A stretch of 64,000 nt of DNA, from assembly GCA_021324755.1 (NCBI GenBank), contig JAJPIL010000007.1:124001-188000 (forward strand). The letters are read 5' to 3'. The position numbers and the translations under genes were made by a program. Below are positions 38,691-46,822 of the stretch, piece after piece. Position 1 is the first letter of the stretch, and every line of letters begins with the position of its first letter. Below the pieces are notes generated by a model. That model made no database searches, was not told the origin of the DNA, and saw only the letters and a program-made list of their open reading frames with translations. Origin of the DNA: Pseudomonadota bacterium. Lineage in GTDB: Bacteria; Desulfobacterota; Binatia; Binatales; Binataceae.

Positions 38691-38719
38691 TTAGCACCAT
38701 TGCCTCTTTATGGTATAAA
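38691..38719 (+). promoter_or_regulatory. Candidate promoter for the 189-residue protein and RluA-family gene
   Basis: TTAGCA (38691-38696) and TATAAA (38714-38719) are separated by 17 bases, and TGG before the -10 adds an extended element. Transcription would start near 38726, 47 bases before the ATG at 38773. Confidence 0.4.
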
Positions 38720-38772
38720 GAAATTTAAACCGCGCCGCACAGCTTTGGTTAACGGAAGGGACAGAACGAGTT

Positions 38773-39342
38773 ATGCCGATCGAGAAGCTGCCGCCAGAGC
38801 GACTTAAGGATTTCTTTTTGAACCTGACCGGACGAAGCTTTAGCCAACTTGGCTTAAGGGACAGACAAGTTATCGAGTACGTTGCCTCAGTGTTGACCGA
38901 TTTCGCCCATTCCGACCGGTGGCTTATTATGCGCGACCTGGAGGGACGCCGGCTTGGCAGTGTGGTTGAGATGTTGGTGTCGGCGATGAGCTTTAACGAG
39001 CAGGCTCGTGTTACAAGCGAGCGTTCGTTGCGCAAGTATGTGGGCGATTACACGCTTTTTATGTCTGGTCTGTTCCGAGCCTACGTCGAACGAGGCGGTT
39101 ATTTATCGTACTACTTCGAAGAGGGTAAACGGTCCTACCATCTAGTTTCGCAGCTTGACCTGTCGCTGCATCGGCCTGGATTTCTCCTTTTCGAGGAACT
39201 TGGGCGGCACTTTGAGTTTTACTCGGGCGCGCTGGATTTTATGCGCAAATGTTTTTTTTCGAGCGCGCCGGAGCGGCCTTCCTTCGCGGGTTTCCTTGCT
39301 CAAATCGAGGGGCTGCTGAAGGCTGGAAGACCAGAGAACTGA
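38773..39342 (+). CDS. Conserved-looking protein of unknown function (189 residues)
   Basis: A soluble, largely helical protein with no signal peptide or membrane segment. Distinctive stretches are YVASVLTDFAHSDRWLIM, SLRKYVGDYTLFMSGLFRAY, GYLSYYFEEGKRSYHLVSQL and the C-terminal FEFYSGALDFMRKC. I do not recognise a named domain. It is followed nine bases later by an RluA-family pseudouridine synthase in the same direction and has its own candidate promoter, so the two are probably one transcription unit. The aromatic GDYTLFMSGLFRAY core looks like a conserved surface, but this is impression only. Confidence 0.65.
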   Translation: MPIEKLPPERLKDFFLNLTGRSFSQLGLRDRQVIEYVASVLTDFAHSDRWLIMRDLEGRRLGSVVEMLVSAMSFNEQARVTSERSLRKYVGDYTLFMSGLFRAYVERGGYLSYYFEEGKRSYHLVSQLDLSLHRPGFLLFEELGRHFEFYSGALDFMRKCFFSSAPERPSFAGFLAQIEGLLKAGRPEN

Positions 39343-39351
39343 CGGCCGGCG

Positions 39352-40293
39352 ATGGAATTACAGTTGCCGGAAGGTCAAGCGGCTGTTCGTCTGGACCGCT
39401 TGCTGGTCGAGCTTGGCCTTGCTGGATCGCGTCGGCAAGCGCAAAAGCTGATCGAACGCGGAGCGATCCGCGCCGGTGGTAGACGCTTAAAAAAGGGTGA
39501 CGTTGTCGGGCCCGAAGATCGGCTTGAAGTTGACCAGGCAGAGCTTGGCCCGCAAGTTCTTAAAGCTAACCCTGCCATTGCGCTATCGGTGCTTTACGCT
39601 GACAGCGCGCTCGTTGTCGTCGCCAAGCCAGGCGGCATCCCATGCCATCCGTTAAACTTCGCTGAAGACTCAACGCTGATGAACGGCGTTGTGGCTCTTT
39701 ATCCTGAAACCGCAAGCGTCGGTTTCAAACCCCTCGAAGGTGGTTTGGTTCATCGCCTGGACAACGGTAGCTCGGGAGCCGTGATGGTGGCCCGCAACTT
39801 AGAAGCTCTCACCGAGTTGCGTCGCAAGCTACGCAGCGGTGAAATCACGCGAATATACGAGGCACTAGTGTGTGGTCGACTGGTTGAGCCACTTGAGATA
39901 CGCACTCCGATTGCGCACCACCCCACCGATCCGCGTCGGATGGTTCTGTTATCAGAGGGCGCCAAACGATGGCGGGGTAGACCACAGAAAGCCTTGAGTT
40001 ACGTTGAGCCTGTTTGGTCTGGTGAGAAGTACACGCTGGTGCGAATTAAGCCACTTACGGGAGTTCGTCATCAGATTCGGCTTCATCTGGCAGGAGTCGG
40101 TCTGCCGCTTGTGGGCGACACGCTCTACGGCTCCGCGCCCCTGCCGTTGCTTGCTCCAGGACGCATTTTCCTTCATCTGCGGTCGTTAGCGCTTATCTCG
40201 CCTACTGGGGCCGCAGTGGACGTCGAAGCGCCGCTTCCCACTGACCTCCAAACGGTTCTGAAGCAACTTAAATTGATGTCAGGCGACCCCTGA
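39352..40293 (+). CDS. RluA-family rRNA/tRNA pseudouridine synthase
   Basis: Isomerises uridine to pseudouridine in RNA, probably 23S rRNA like RluD. An N-terminal S4 RNA-binding domain (VRLDRLLVELGLAGSRRQAQ) precedes the catalytic domain. VHRLDNGSSGAVMVARN carries the catalytic aspartate of the HRLD motif; the usual DxxTSG is NGSSG here. IYEALVCGRL, LVRIKPLTGVRHQIRLHLA and PLVGDTLYG complete the family pattern. The 313 residues are normal. It lies nine bases after the 189-residue gene. Which RNA site it modifies cannot be told from sequence alone. Confidence 0.92.
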   Translation: MELQLPEGQAAVRLDRLLVELGLAGSRRQAQKLIERGAIRAGGRRLKKGDVVGPEDRLEVDQAELGPQVLKANPAIALSVLYADSALVVVAKPGGIPCHPLNFAEDSTLMNGVVALYPETASVGFKPLEGGLVHRLDNGSSGAVMVARNLEALTELRRKLRSGEITRIYEALVCGRLVEPLEIRTPIAHHPTDPRRMVLLSEGAKRWRGRPQKALSYVEPVWSGEKYTLVRIKPLTGVRHQIRLHLAGVGLPLVGDTLYGSAPLPLLAPGRIFLHLRSLALISPTGAAVDVEAPLPTDLQTVLKQLKLMSGDP

Positions 40294-40623
40294 TTAGGAA
40301 GCGCGCCGAGCTAGCTCTTTTTCACGTAAGCTTCGATGGCCGCCCTTCTTTGCAAGCTCGCGTTTATCGAAGCGTAGAGTCGGCAACGTTAGCTTGCGTC
40401 GGACAGGGCAGCTACCTAAGACGCAATTGAACCGAATAGCTACCTATTTTCCGTCTCGCGGTTTACCCTAAAGATTTTTGTTCGGCGGGCGGGCTGATAT
40501 GCTTGTAATTAGCACGTCTAGGAACTAGGTTAGTGAGTAGAACCTAGCTCTTCACGCATCCTGTGCGTGGTCTCCGGTGGCAACCCGCCGGTACATTTCA
40601 CCTCGATAGAAGGAAAGAGTTCT
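40294..40623 (+). other. Intergenic region upstream of the rhodanese gene
   Basis: The first ~230 bases show no gene or clear promoter. The last 100 bases form the structured leader described at 40525-40623. Confidence 0.5.
40525..40623 (+). promoter_or_regulatory. Structured 5' leader, candidate riboswitch controlling rhodanese translation
   Basis: Three consecutive hairpins precede the start codon: CTAGGTT/AACCTAG (40525-40531 with 40541-40547), CACGCA/TGCGTG (40553-40558 with 40564-40569) and CCGGTGG/CCGCCGG with one G-U pair (40574-40591). CTCTT at 40548-40552 can pair with AAGAG at 40615-40619 to enclose hairpins 2 and 3; this closing helix lies directly against the AAGGA ribosome-binding site (40610-40614). 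A competing pairing of AGAA (40539-40542) with TTCT (40620-40623) would break hairpin 1. This is the layout of a translation-controlling switch. I cannot match it to a known class. Confidence 0.45.
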
Positions 40624-41463
40624 ATGGCTGAGTACGCACATCCGGAAGTATTGGTTTCTACCCAGTGGGTAGATGAGCATAAAAATGACCCTGGAATTCG
40701 GATCGTAGAGGTCGATGTCGATACTTCGGCTTACGAGCATGGTCATATTCCTGGAGCGATCGCGTGGAATTGGCAGACCCAGCTTTGTGATACGGTGCGA
40801 CGCGACATCATCAGTAAAGAGGACTTTGAAAAGCTGATGTCCGAGTCGGGAATCGAGCCCGACACCACCGTCATCCTGTACGGAGACAACAACAACTGGT
40901 TTGCAGCCTGGGCGTTCTGGCAGCTCAAAATCTATGGCCACAAGTCGGTCAAACTAATGAATGGTGGCCGCAAAAAGTGGTTATCCGAGGGCCGGGAACT
41001 GACTAAAGAGGTTCCTAAAGTACCGCGTACGAATTATAAGGCGCAGGACCCCGACCTAAGTATCCGGGCTATGATGCAGGATGTGTACAAAGCGATGGAG
41101 AACAAGTCAGCTGTCCTAGTTGACGTGCGGAGCCCGGCCGAGTTTACAGGGGAAATACTCGCGCCTCCCGGCCTTCCAGAGACGTGCCAGCGTGGCGGCC
41201 ATATTCCGGGTGCCAAGAACATACCGTGGGGCTTGGTATGCAACGAGGACGGCACGTTTAAGTCAGCAGACGAACTGAAGAAGATTTACGCAGAAAAGGG
41301 CGTCACCGAAGACAAACCTGTCATCGCATACTGCCGAATCGGAGAGCGATCGAGCCATACGTGGTTCGTCCTGAAGTATCTGCTCGGGTATAAGGACGTG
41401 CGCAATTACGACGGTAGCTGGACGGAATGGGGCAACATGGTTGGCGTGCCTGTCGAACGGTAA
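40624..41463 (+). CDS. Two-domain sulfurtransferase (rhodanese)
   Basis: Thiosulfate or 3-mercaptopyruvate sulfurtransferase, 279 residues, two tandem rhodanese domains. The inactive N-terminal domain contains [17 protein letters not shown] and [19 protein letters not shown]. The active C-terminal domain has [25 protein letters not shown] and the active-site loop CRIGERSSH with Cys237 as persulfide carrier. The ATG at 40624 is preferred because GAAGGAAAG lies just upstream; the frame is open to 40567 but that stretch is the structured leader. It probably works in sulfur detoxification or sulfur transfer. A 73-residue gene follows 50 bases later. Confidence 0.93.
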   Translation: MAEYAHPEVLVSTQWVDEHKNDPGIRIVEVDVDTSAYEHGHIPGAIAWNWQTQLCDTVRRDIISKEDFEKLMSESGIEPDTTVILYGDNNNWFAAWAFWQLKIYGHKSVKLMNGGRKKWLSEGRELTKEVPKVPRTNYKAQDPDLSIRAMMQDVYKAMENKSAVLVDVRSPAEFTGEILAPPGLPETCQRGGHIPGAKNIPWGLVCNEDGTFKSADELKKIYAEKGVTEDKPVIAYCRIGERSSHTWFVLKYLLGYKDVRNYDGSWTEWGNMVGVPVER

Positions 41464-41513
41464 ATTTTCCACGTCCTCTCAGAACATCTTCGGCGAAGTT
41501 GTAAAGGTTAGGT

Positions 41514-41735
41514 ATGAGAGCTGAAGGGTACAGAGAACGTAAGGAAACCGTAGGAAGGTGGGAGATACGGGTGGTCAGCTACAAGGTGGGCGATGAATGG
41601 ATTGCCACAGTTGACAACGTGTCGCCCGGAGCTAATATAGCTGGGGCTTCCGGAAAAACCCGAGAAGAAGCCGAAAATAAGGCTCTGGAACGGGCCAAGG
41701 AACGTCTTGCGGCGACCCGAACGTTGACAGTGTAA
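41514..41735 (+). CDS. Small protein of unknown function (73 residues)
   Basis: A short protein with an alternating strand pattern (RWEIRVVSYKVGDEWIATVDNVSPGA) followed by one helix (REEAENKALERAKERLAAT). The layout resembles HicB-type partial RNase H or double-stranded RNA-binding-like folds, but I see no HicA partner. It has an AAAGG site and lies 50 bases after the rhodanese gene in the same direction, before a terminator, so the two genes form one unit. Function unknown. Confidence 0.65.
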   Translation: MRAEGYRERKETVGRWEIRVVSYKVGDEWIATVDNVSPGANIAGASGKTREEAENKALERAKERLAATRTLTV

Positions 41736-41738
41736 GCC

Positions 41739-41779
41739 AAGGCGAATCCAGCCCCTAGGCTAGGCGCTGGATTCGCCTT
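41739..41779. terminator. Long hairpin ending the rhodanese/small-protein transcript
   Basis: AAGGCGAATCCAGC (41739-41752) is perfectly complementary to GCTGGATTCGCCTT (41766-41779), a 14-base stem with a 13-base loop. It starts three bases after the stop of the 73-residue gene. No long T tract follows, so it may act as a terminator or as a 3'-end stabilising hairpin. Confidence 0.6.
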
Positions 41780-41865
41780 GATCGTGTCTGAATTCTAACG
41801 GGTGGTTGTATTCGGACTTGCCGAACTTAAGCCCAGACAAACCACCTTTTGAGCTGCGCCGAATA

Positions 41866-42252
41866 TCAAACGTCCAATACTACTTTGCGGCTTTCAAAAA
41901 GCCATCTACCGTCAACCTTCCTTAGCTGGTCCTCGTAAGTTCCTACACCTATCATTTCGGTCTTGCCGTTTTTAGTTAGATAAAGGTTCAGATAACATCT
42001 TCCACGGGCTCGCTCGCCGGCAACGTCCACAAGAACGTTACTGATTACGTGACGGATTTGGCCGCCTTCAAGTAAGCGTTCATATTTTTCGACGAATTTA
42101 CGCAGCTCATCGCGTCCCGCAAACCGGCCCATCCGCGAACTGTCGAAGACGCCGTCTTCTGTAAAACAGCTTATCCACTCGTCATACTGGCGGCCGTCGA
42201 TCGCAAACGCGTACCTCACGTAGAGTTCCTCAATCTTCTGCCTATCGTCCAT
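41866..42252 (-). CDS. SnoaL-like (NTF2-fold) protein
   Basis: A 128-residue single-domain protein of the SnoaL/NTF2-like superfamily, close to the SnoaL_4 type: MDDRQKIEELYVRYAFAIDGRQYDEWISCF, FAGRDELRKFVEKY and WLFESRKVVLDV. Such proteins are small polyketide-cyclase, dehydratase or hydroxylase-beta-like enzymes or binding domains; the exact activity cannot be read from the sequence. It lies downstream of, and on the same strand as, the CaiB/BaiF CoA-transferase gene with a 172-base gap. Confidence 0.85.
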   Translation of the reverse strand: MDDRQKIEELYVRYAFAIDGRQYDEWISCFTEDGVFDSSRMGRFAGRDELRKFVEKYERLLEGGQIRHVISNVLVDVAGERARGRCYLNLYLTKNGKTEMIGVGTYEDQLRKVDGRWLFESRKVVLDV

Positions 42253-42424
42253 CTATTCCTACCTCCGCAGTGCAACTTACCCTTCCACATTAAATTGCGA
42301 ATGACCGCGTTTGCCCTGATGATTTTGAGCTGCGACAGGTTTGAATCGACCTTGTCTCGGGTTTGCCACGCCCTCACTAGTACATTTCGGCATCTCGTTG
42401 GGGCTACAACCGGCTGCTGCAAAA

Positions 42425-43639
42425 TCAAATAATGCCCTTTGCGCGCAGCTGTTCGACCTCGTCCCAGCTATAGCCGAGAAGCTCTGTCATAATCTGTTCG
42501 GTGTGTTCACCGAGTTCTGGCGCGCGTCCGAATGGGTCGCCGGGCGTCTGGCTGAACTTGATCGGCAAACCGACGATTTTGGTAGGACCGATCGTTGGGT
42601 GGACGTAGTCTACGATATACTCGTTTGCGATAACCTGAGGATCGTCCGGCAAGTCGTCAATCGAGTTGACGACTGTGAATACAAAGTCACCGCCTTGGCG
42701 AAGTCTACGAACCCATTCGTCGCGGGGTTTGGTGGCAAATATGCGGTCCAAGATTTCGATTAACTGTTGGGCATTTTTGCCGCGTGCAACGACGTCGCAA
42801 AAGCGCTCGTCGTCGGCCAGGTCCTCGATTCCCATCACCCGGCAAAAGTCTTTCCAGTAGCGGTCTGCTTGTAGCATCCCCAGGCAAATCCATTTACCGT
42901 CGGCGCATTTGTAATGGTTCCATAAGGGATTGAAAGCCTGCGTCCGAGGCTTGGGCACCATTTGCGTCCCCATCATAGCGCGGCATGAGACGTTCAGGCC
43001 CTGCAACGCAATCATCGAACCGAGATGCGACGTATGGACTTCCTGAGCAATGCCGAAACGTTCGCGTACCAGGAGTGCCACCACGATGCCGTAGGCGAGC
43101 ATAATCGCCCCCATCTGGTCGGCGATGCCGCCATAAATGTAACACGGCTCTCCGTCGGCATTGCCTATCGCCATCATTATTCCCGAGCGCGCTTCACCCA
43201 AGTAGTCGAAAGACGGTTCACCGCTTTCTGCTCCCTGCGGCCCGTAGCCGGTTGCGTTGGCGTAGATCAACCGCGGATTGTACGCACGAAGTTGTTGGTA
43301 GCTGAGTCCCAAACGCTCAGCTACGCCTTTGCGAAAGTTTTGGACAAATACATCGCTTTTGGCCACAAGACGGTATATTATCTGCCGCCCCTCGGGCTCT
43401 TTCAGGTTGACAGTAAGGCTTTTTTTGTGGCGATTATTGGCCTCGATATAAAAGTTCGGTAATCCGTTATTAACCGGTATGCCAGCAACTGCTAAGACAC
43501 CACGCCCAGGGTCACCCCGTTCGCGTTCTTCAATCTTGATCACCTCGGCACCGAGGTCGGCTAGCATCGCCGTTGCAACCGGTCCTTGCTGCCAAATCGT
43601 CCAGTCGATTACTCTTATTCCCGACAGCGGCTTTTCCAT
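42425..43639 (-). CDS. CaiB/BaiF-family CoA-transferase
   Basis: Class III CoA-transferase, 404 residues, which moves CoA between carboxylic acids. The N-terminal MEKPLSGIRVIDWTIWQQGPVAT and LADLGAEVIKIEERERGDPGR, NNRHKKSLTVNLKEPEGR, and the GYGPQGAES segment are typical. Asp145 in SFDYLGEA lies where the family's catalytic aspartate is expected. YGIVVALLVRERFGIAQEV marks the small-domain linker. The donor and acceptor acids are unknown. Together with the acyl-CoA dehydrogenases and thiolase elsewhere in the window it suggests acyl-CoA-based catabolism. Confidence 0.92.
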   Translation of the reverse strand: MEKPLSGIRVIDWTIWQQGPVATAMLADLGAEVIKIEERERGDPGRGVLAVAGIPVNNGLPNFYIEANNRHKKSLTVNLKEPEGRQIIYRLVAKSDVFVQNFRKGVAERLGLSYQQLRAYNPRLIYANATGYGPQGAESGEPSFDYLGEARSGIMMAIGNADGEPCYIYGGIADQMGAIMLAYGIVVALLVRERFGIAQEVHTSHLGSMIALQGLNVSCRAMMGTQMVPKPRTQAFNPLWNHYKCADGKWICLGMLQADRYWKDFCRVMGIEDLADDERFCDVVARGKNAQQLIEILDRIFATKPRDEWVRRLRQGGDFVFTVVNSIDDLPDDPQVIANEYIVDYVHPTIGPTKIVGLPIKFSQTPGDPFGRAPELGEHTEQIMTELLGYSWDEVEQLRAKGII

Positions 43640-43740
43640 AGCATGGCTGATTTTACTGCTTGGGCGCAGTCGAAAAAAGTTCTCAAGTGGCCTCGACGTC
43701 TTGGAACGTTAGGCCTGTGACCAGAGAGAGCTCTGCCAGG

Positions 43741-44481
43741 ATGCACATATCAGCGCTAAGCTTGTTTTTGGATTTTTTCTTTCCTCCGCGGTGTGCTGCG
43801 TGCGACATGGCGCTCGAGGCGGCAGAGGGACGAATCTTTTGTAAAAACTGTTTTGCTAGTCTTGAGCGTGTGCGGGAACCTTGGTGCGAGCGTTGCGGAA
43901 TACCGATCTCGGGGACAGTTACGAGCCCGACGGTGTGTGGACGATGTCGTGTTTCACCTGCGCACTTTGAGAAGGCCCGCGCCCTGTTTCGATACTCTGC
44001 TTCCTCTGACGGTGATAGTAGCCCTTTGAGCGTCGTGTTGCGGCGCCATAAATACGGATTGGACCAAGCTTTGGTAAGGGCGCTTCGCCAGTGCTTGGAG
44101 GGACCGCTTCCTCTAGGTCAAGAAGGATACGACCTAGTGCTCCCTGTCCCTTTACATTCAAAGCGGTTGCGATGGCGAGGGTTTAATCAAGCGGCTTTGA
44201 TCGCTCGTGAAGTGGCGCGCAAACTGGGGCTTCCGCTCGACGTTGCAAGCCTTGTACGCGCAAAGCCGACGCTTCCCCAGACTGCGCAATCGCGCGACGA
44301 GCGGCTACAAAACGTAAGGGGAGTCTTTAAAGTAACCAGGCCTTGGCGCATCCGTGGGCGCAGAATTTTGCTGGTTGACGACGTGATGACTACCGGAGCG
44401 ACAGCCGACGAATGTGCCAGAGCGCTGCTAGAGTCGGGCGCCGCATTCGTTCATGTCCTCACTTTGGCAAGGGCTCTCTAA
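43741..44481 (+). CDS. comF: ComF family protein (amidophosphoribosyltransferase-like)
   Basis: A ComF-type protein: zinc-binding N-terminus with PPRCAACD, FCKNCFASL, WCERCGIPI and CGRCRVSPA, followed by a phosphoribosyltransferase fold with RLRWRGFNQAALIAREVAR and the PRPP loop RILLVDDVMTTGATADECA. In competent bacteria ComF is needed for DNA uptake; in others its role is unclear. The ATG at 43741 was chosen since the protein family begins near SLFLDFFFPPRCAAC; the open frame extends to 43660. It is the first gene of a run ending at grxC. Its stop overlaps the next start as TAATG. Confidence 0.93.
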   Translation: MHISALSLFLDFFFPPRCAACDMALEAAEGRIFCKNCFASLERVREPWCERCGIPISGTVTSPTVCGRCRVSPAHFEKARALFRYSASSDGDSSPLSVVLRRHKYGLDQALVRALRQCLEGPLPLGQEGYDLVLPVPLHSKRLRWRGFNQAALIAREVARKLGLPLDVASLVRAKPTLPQTAQSRDERLQNVRGVFKVTRPWRIRGRRILLVDDVMTTGATADECARALLESGAAFVHVLTLARAL

Positions 44482-45056
44482 TGATCTGCGAATCCGACCA
44501 CGCGAGGGTCAAAGAGGAGTGTGAGCTCGCCGAGCCCGAGCCGTTCGTTTTGGAAGTGTTACCGCGCCTACCGAAAGGTTTGGTGCTTGACGTGGCATGC
44601 GGAACAGGGCGCCATAGCGTTTTGCTGGCCTCAGTCGGTAATCGCGTCGTTGCCGTAGACAACTCGCTTGCGGTGCTAGCCGTTTTGCACGACGTCGCAA
44701 AAAAGCTGCAGCTGCCGATCTACCCGGTGGCGGCTGACCTTGGGCGATTCCCGCTACCAGTCGACACGTTCGACGTAATCGTCAACGTTAACTTCCTCTG
44801 CCGCCCGCTCGTTGCTGAGCTTAAACGAGCACTTAAGCCGGGCGGAATGCTTGTGTTCGATACCTTTTTAATCGATCAGGCTGAAATCGGCCGTCCCCGA
44901 AATCCGGCTTTTTTGCTTAGACATTGGGAGCTAAGGGAGATGCTTGCGGACTTAGAGCTGCTCGAATATCGCGAAGGTTTGGCTTCTCGTCACGATGGCC
45001 GACGATCGTGGCGGGCCAGTGCGTTGGCGATAAAGCCTAAGCCACGACATGACTAA
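44481..45056 (+). CDS. SAM-dependent methyltransferase
   Basis: Class I methyltransferase of 191 residues. GLVLDVACGTGRHSVLLASVG is motif I for SAM binding, VVAVDNSLAVLAVLH is motif II, FPLPVDTFDVIVNVNFL and ALKPGGMLVFDTF are motifs III-IV. The protein is short, so the substrate-binding cap is minimal. The ATG overlaps the comF stop by one base (TAATG), and the gene overlaps purM by eight bases, so all are translationally coupled. The methyl acceptor is unknown; TehB-like or thiopurine-type activities are alternatives. Confidence 0.9.
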   Translation: MICESDHARVKEECELAEPEPFVLEVLPRLPKGLVLDVACGTGRHSVLLASVGNRVVAVDNSLAVLAVLHDVAKKLQLPIYPVAADLGRFPLPVDTFDVIVNVNFLCRPLVAELKRALKPGGMLVFDTFLIDQAEIGRPRNPAFLLRHWELREMLADLELLEYREGLASRHDGRRSWRASALAIKPKPRHD

Positions 45057-46089
45057 ACGCGGGTTTACGTACAAGGACGCTGGGGTTGATGTCGACGCGG
45101 CAAACGCGCTTGTTCCGGTTCTGCGGCGCCTTGCCCGCAAGACTTTAAGCCCCGATGTGATTGAAGGTATCGGCGGCTTTGGCTGCGCAGTAAGGATTCG
45201 CTCGAGTAATGCTCGGCGCGCGCCAGTAATCGTGGCTGGGACCGACGGTGTCGGAACGAAGCTCAAAATTGCTTTTGCATTGGGGCGTCACGACACCGTG
45301 GGAATCGACTGCGTCGCGATGTGCGTCAACGACATCATCTGCTGTGGGGCGCGCCCGCTGTTTTTCCTCGACTACATCGGTATGGGCAAGCTCGATCCAC
45401 GCGTGGTGAGCGAAGTGGTGAAAGGTGTGGCGCGGGGATGCGCGATGGCGGGGATTAGCTTGGTAGGAGGCGAAACCGCTGAACTGCCCGGGATTTACGG
45501 CGACGGCGAGTATGATCTCGTGGGATTCGCGGTCGGGATCGCCAGCCTGGATGAGCTTCCTTCGCCCAGTAGCCTCAGGGAGGGAGACGCGCTAGTCGGT
45601 CTTGCTTCGAGTGGACTTCATTCCAACGGCTTTTCGCTGGCGCGCAAAGTGTTGCTCGAGCACGCCAAACTTCGCCTTGAGTCCGTGGTGCCTGAGTTAG
45701 GATGCACCCTGGGAGAGGAGTTACTGCGCCCGACTCGGATATACGCTGGGCTCATTACCGAGATCCGGCGTCGGTTTCCGATAAAGGCCGTTGCTCATAT
45801 AACCGGAGGCGGGATTGTCGATAATTTGCCCCGGGTCTTACCCCAGAACCTGGCCGCTAGGATCAAAACCGGCTCGTGGCCCGTACCCCCGATCTTCAAA
45901 TTAATCGCTACTTTGGGCAACGTTAGCCAGGACGAAATGAATCGCACGTTCAACAACGGACTTGGAATGATCGTCGTCACCGCTGCGGAGTTTGCCGACC
46001 GGGTTATCGCATTTTTGAAGCGCCGAAAGCTGCCTGCTTACCGAATCGGTATGCTCGAGCGAGGCAAGCGGCGAGTTATTTTCGACTAA
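45049..46089 (+). CDS. purM: Phosphoribosylformylglycinamidine cyclo-ligase
   Basis: AIR synthetase of purine biosynthesis: ATP-dependent ring closure of FGAM to aminoimidazole ribonucleotide. MTKRGFTYKDAGVDVDAAN, PVIVAGTDGVGTKLKIAFAL, VGIDCVAMCVNDIICCGARPLFFLDY, LVGGETAELPGIY, DALVGLASSGLHSNGFSLAR and AHITGGGIVDNLPR are the expected motifs. The 346 residues match the family. It is followed 32 bases later by purN, the usual purM-purN pair. Confidence 0.96.
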   Translation: MTKRGFTYKDAGVDVDAANALVPVLRRLARKTLSPDVIEGIGGFGCAVRIRSSNARRAPVIVAGTDGVGTKLKIAFALGRHDTVGIDCVAMCVNDIICCGARPLFFLDYIGMGKLDPRVVSEVVKGVARGCAMAGISLVGGETAELPGIYGDGEYDLVGFAVGIASLDELPSPSSLREGDALVGLASSGLHSNGFSLARKVLLEHAKLRLESVVPELGCTLGEELLRPTRIYAGLITEIRRRFPIKAVAHITGGGIVDNLPRVLPQNLAARIKTGSWPVPPIFKLIATLGNVSQDEMNRTFNNGLGMIVVTAAEFADRVIAFLKRRKLPAYRIGMLERGKRRVIFD

Positions 46090-46121
46090 CGGCTTCGCAG
46101 CGCGGCAAAAAGGACGCTTCG

Positions 46122-46793
46122 ATGGCGACAAACGAGCGGATTCGATTAGGAGTTTTGATTTCAGGCGCAGGAACCAACCTGCAGGCGATCATCGATGCGA
46201 TCGAACGCGGCGAGCTTAAAGCAGAGATAGCGATCGTGATTTCGAATAAAGCGAATGCCCCTGGACTCGAGCGGGCATCTCGGCACGGCTTACCAACGGC
46301 AGTGATCGACCATCGGCGCTTTGCGCGCCGCGAAGACTTCGACGCCGAACTTGTCAGAGTGCTCAAAGAGCACGACGTGGAATTAGTCGTATGCGCCGGC
46401 TTCATGAGAATTCTCACCCACGTGTTGTTGTCAGCCTTTCCCAACCGCGTGATGAATATCCATCCATCGCTTCTACCCGCTTTTACAGGAATCGACGCGC
46501 AGCGCGCTGCGGTAGAGTACGGCGTAAGGTTGGCCGGATGTACGGTCCATTTCGTGACCGAAAAGGTCGACGAAGGGCCGATCATCATCCAGGCTGCAGT
46601 GCCAGTTTATCCCGACGATACGGAACAGACGCTGCGCGAGCGTATCTTGGAGCAAGAGCACCGAATTTATCCCCAGGCGATCGCACTGTTTCAGCAAGGG
46701 CGTCTCGAGATCGTGGGCAGGAAAGTCCGTATCAAAGACTTTCCAATTAGCCAAAAAACGGTTTGCCTCGTGAATCCGCCGATCGACGAATGA
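46122..46793 (+). CDS. purN: Phosphoribosylglycinamide formyltransferase
   Basis: GAR transformylase: moves a formyl group from 10-formyl-tetrahydrofolate to GAR in purine biosynthesis. LGVLISGAGTNLQAIIDAI is the phosphate loop, VVCAGFMRILTHV and NIHPSLLPAF carry the catalytic Asn and His, and VDEGPIIIQAAVPV contains the catalytic aspartate. The 223 residues are slightly longer than usual owing to a C-terminal tail (residues 208-223). It lies between purM and a TIGR04283-type glycosyltransferase, all in one direction. Confidence 0.95.
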   Translation: MATNERIRLGVLISGAGTNLQAIIDAIERGELKAEIAIVISNKANAPGLERASRHGLPTAVIDHRRFARREDFDAELVRVLKEHDVELVVCAGFMRILTHVLLSAFPNRVMNIHPSLLPAFTGIDAQRAAVEYGVRLAGCTVHFVTEKVDEGPIIIQAAVPVYPDDTEQTLRERILEQEHRIYPQAIALFQQGRLEIVGRKVRIKDFPISQKTVCLVNPPIDE

Positions 46794-46822
46794 CCGCAAC
46801 CTGGGGCGGTTAAGCTTCCATC

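Noticed and set aside
40560-40620. SAM-I riboswitch upstream of the rhodanese
   Set aside because: Only the GGCAACC-like segment matches; the remaining conserved SAM-I elements are missing or misplaced.
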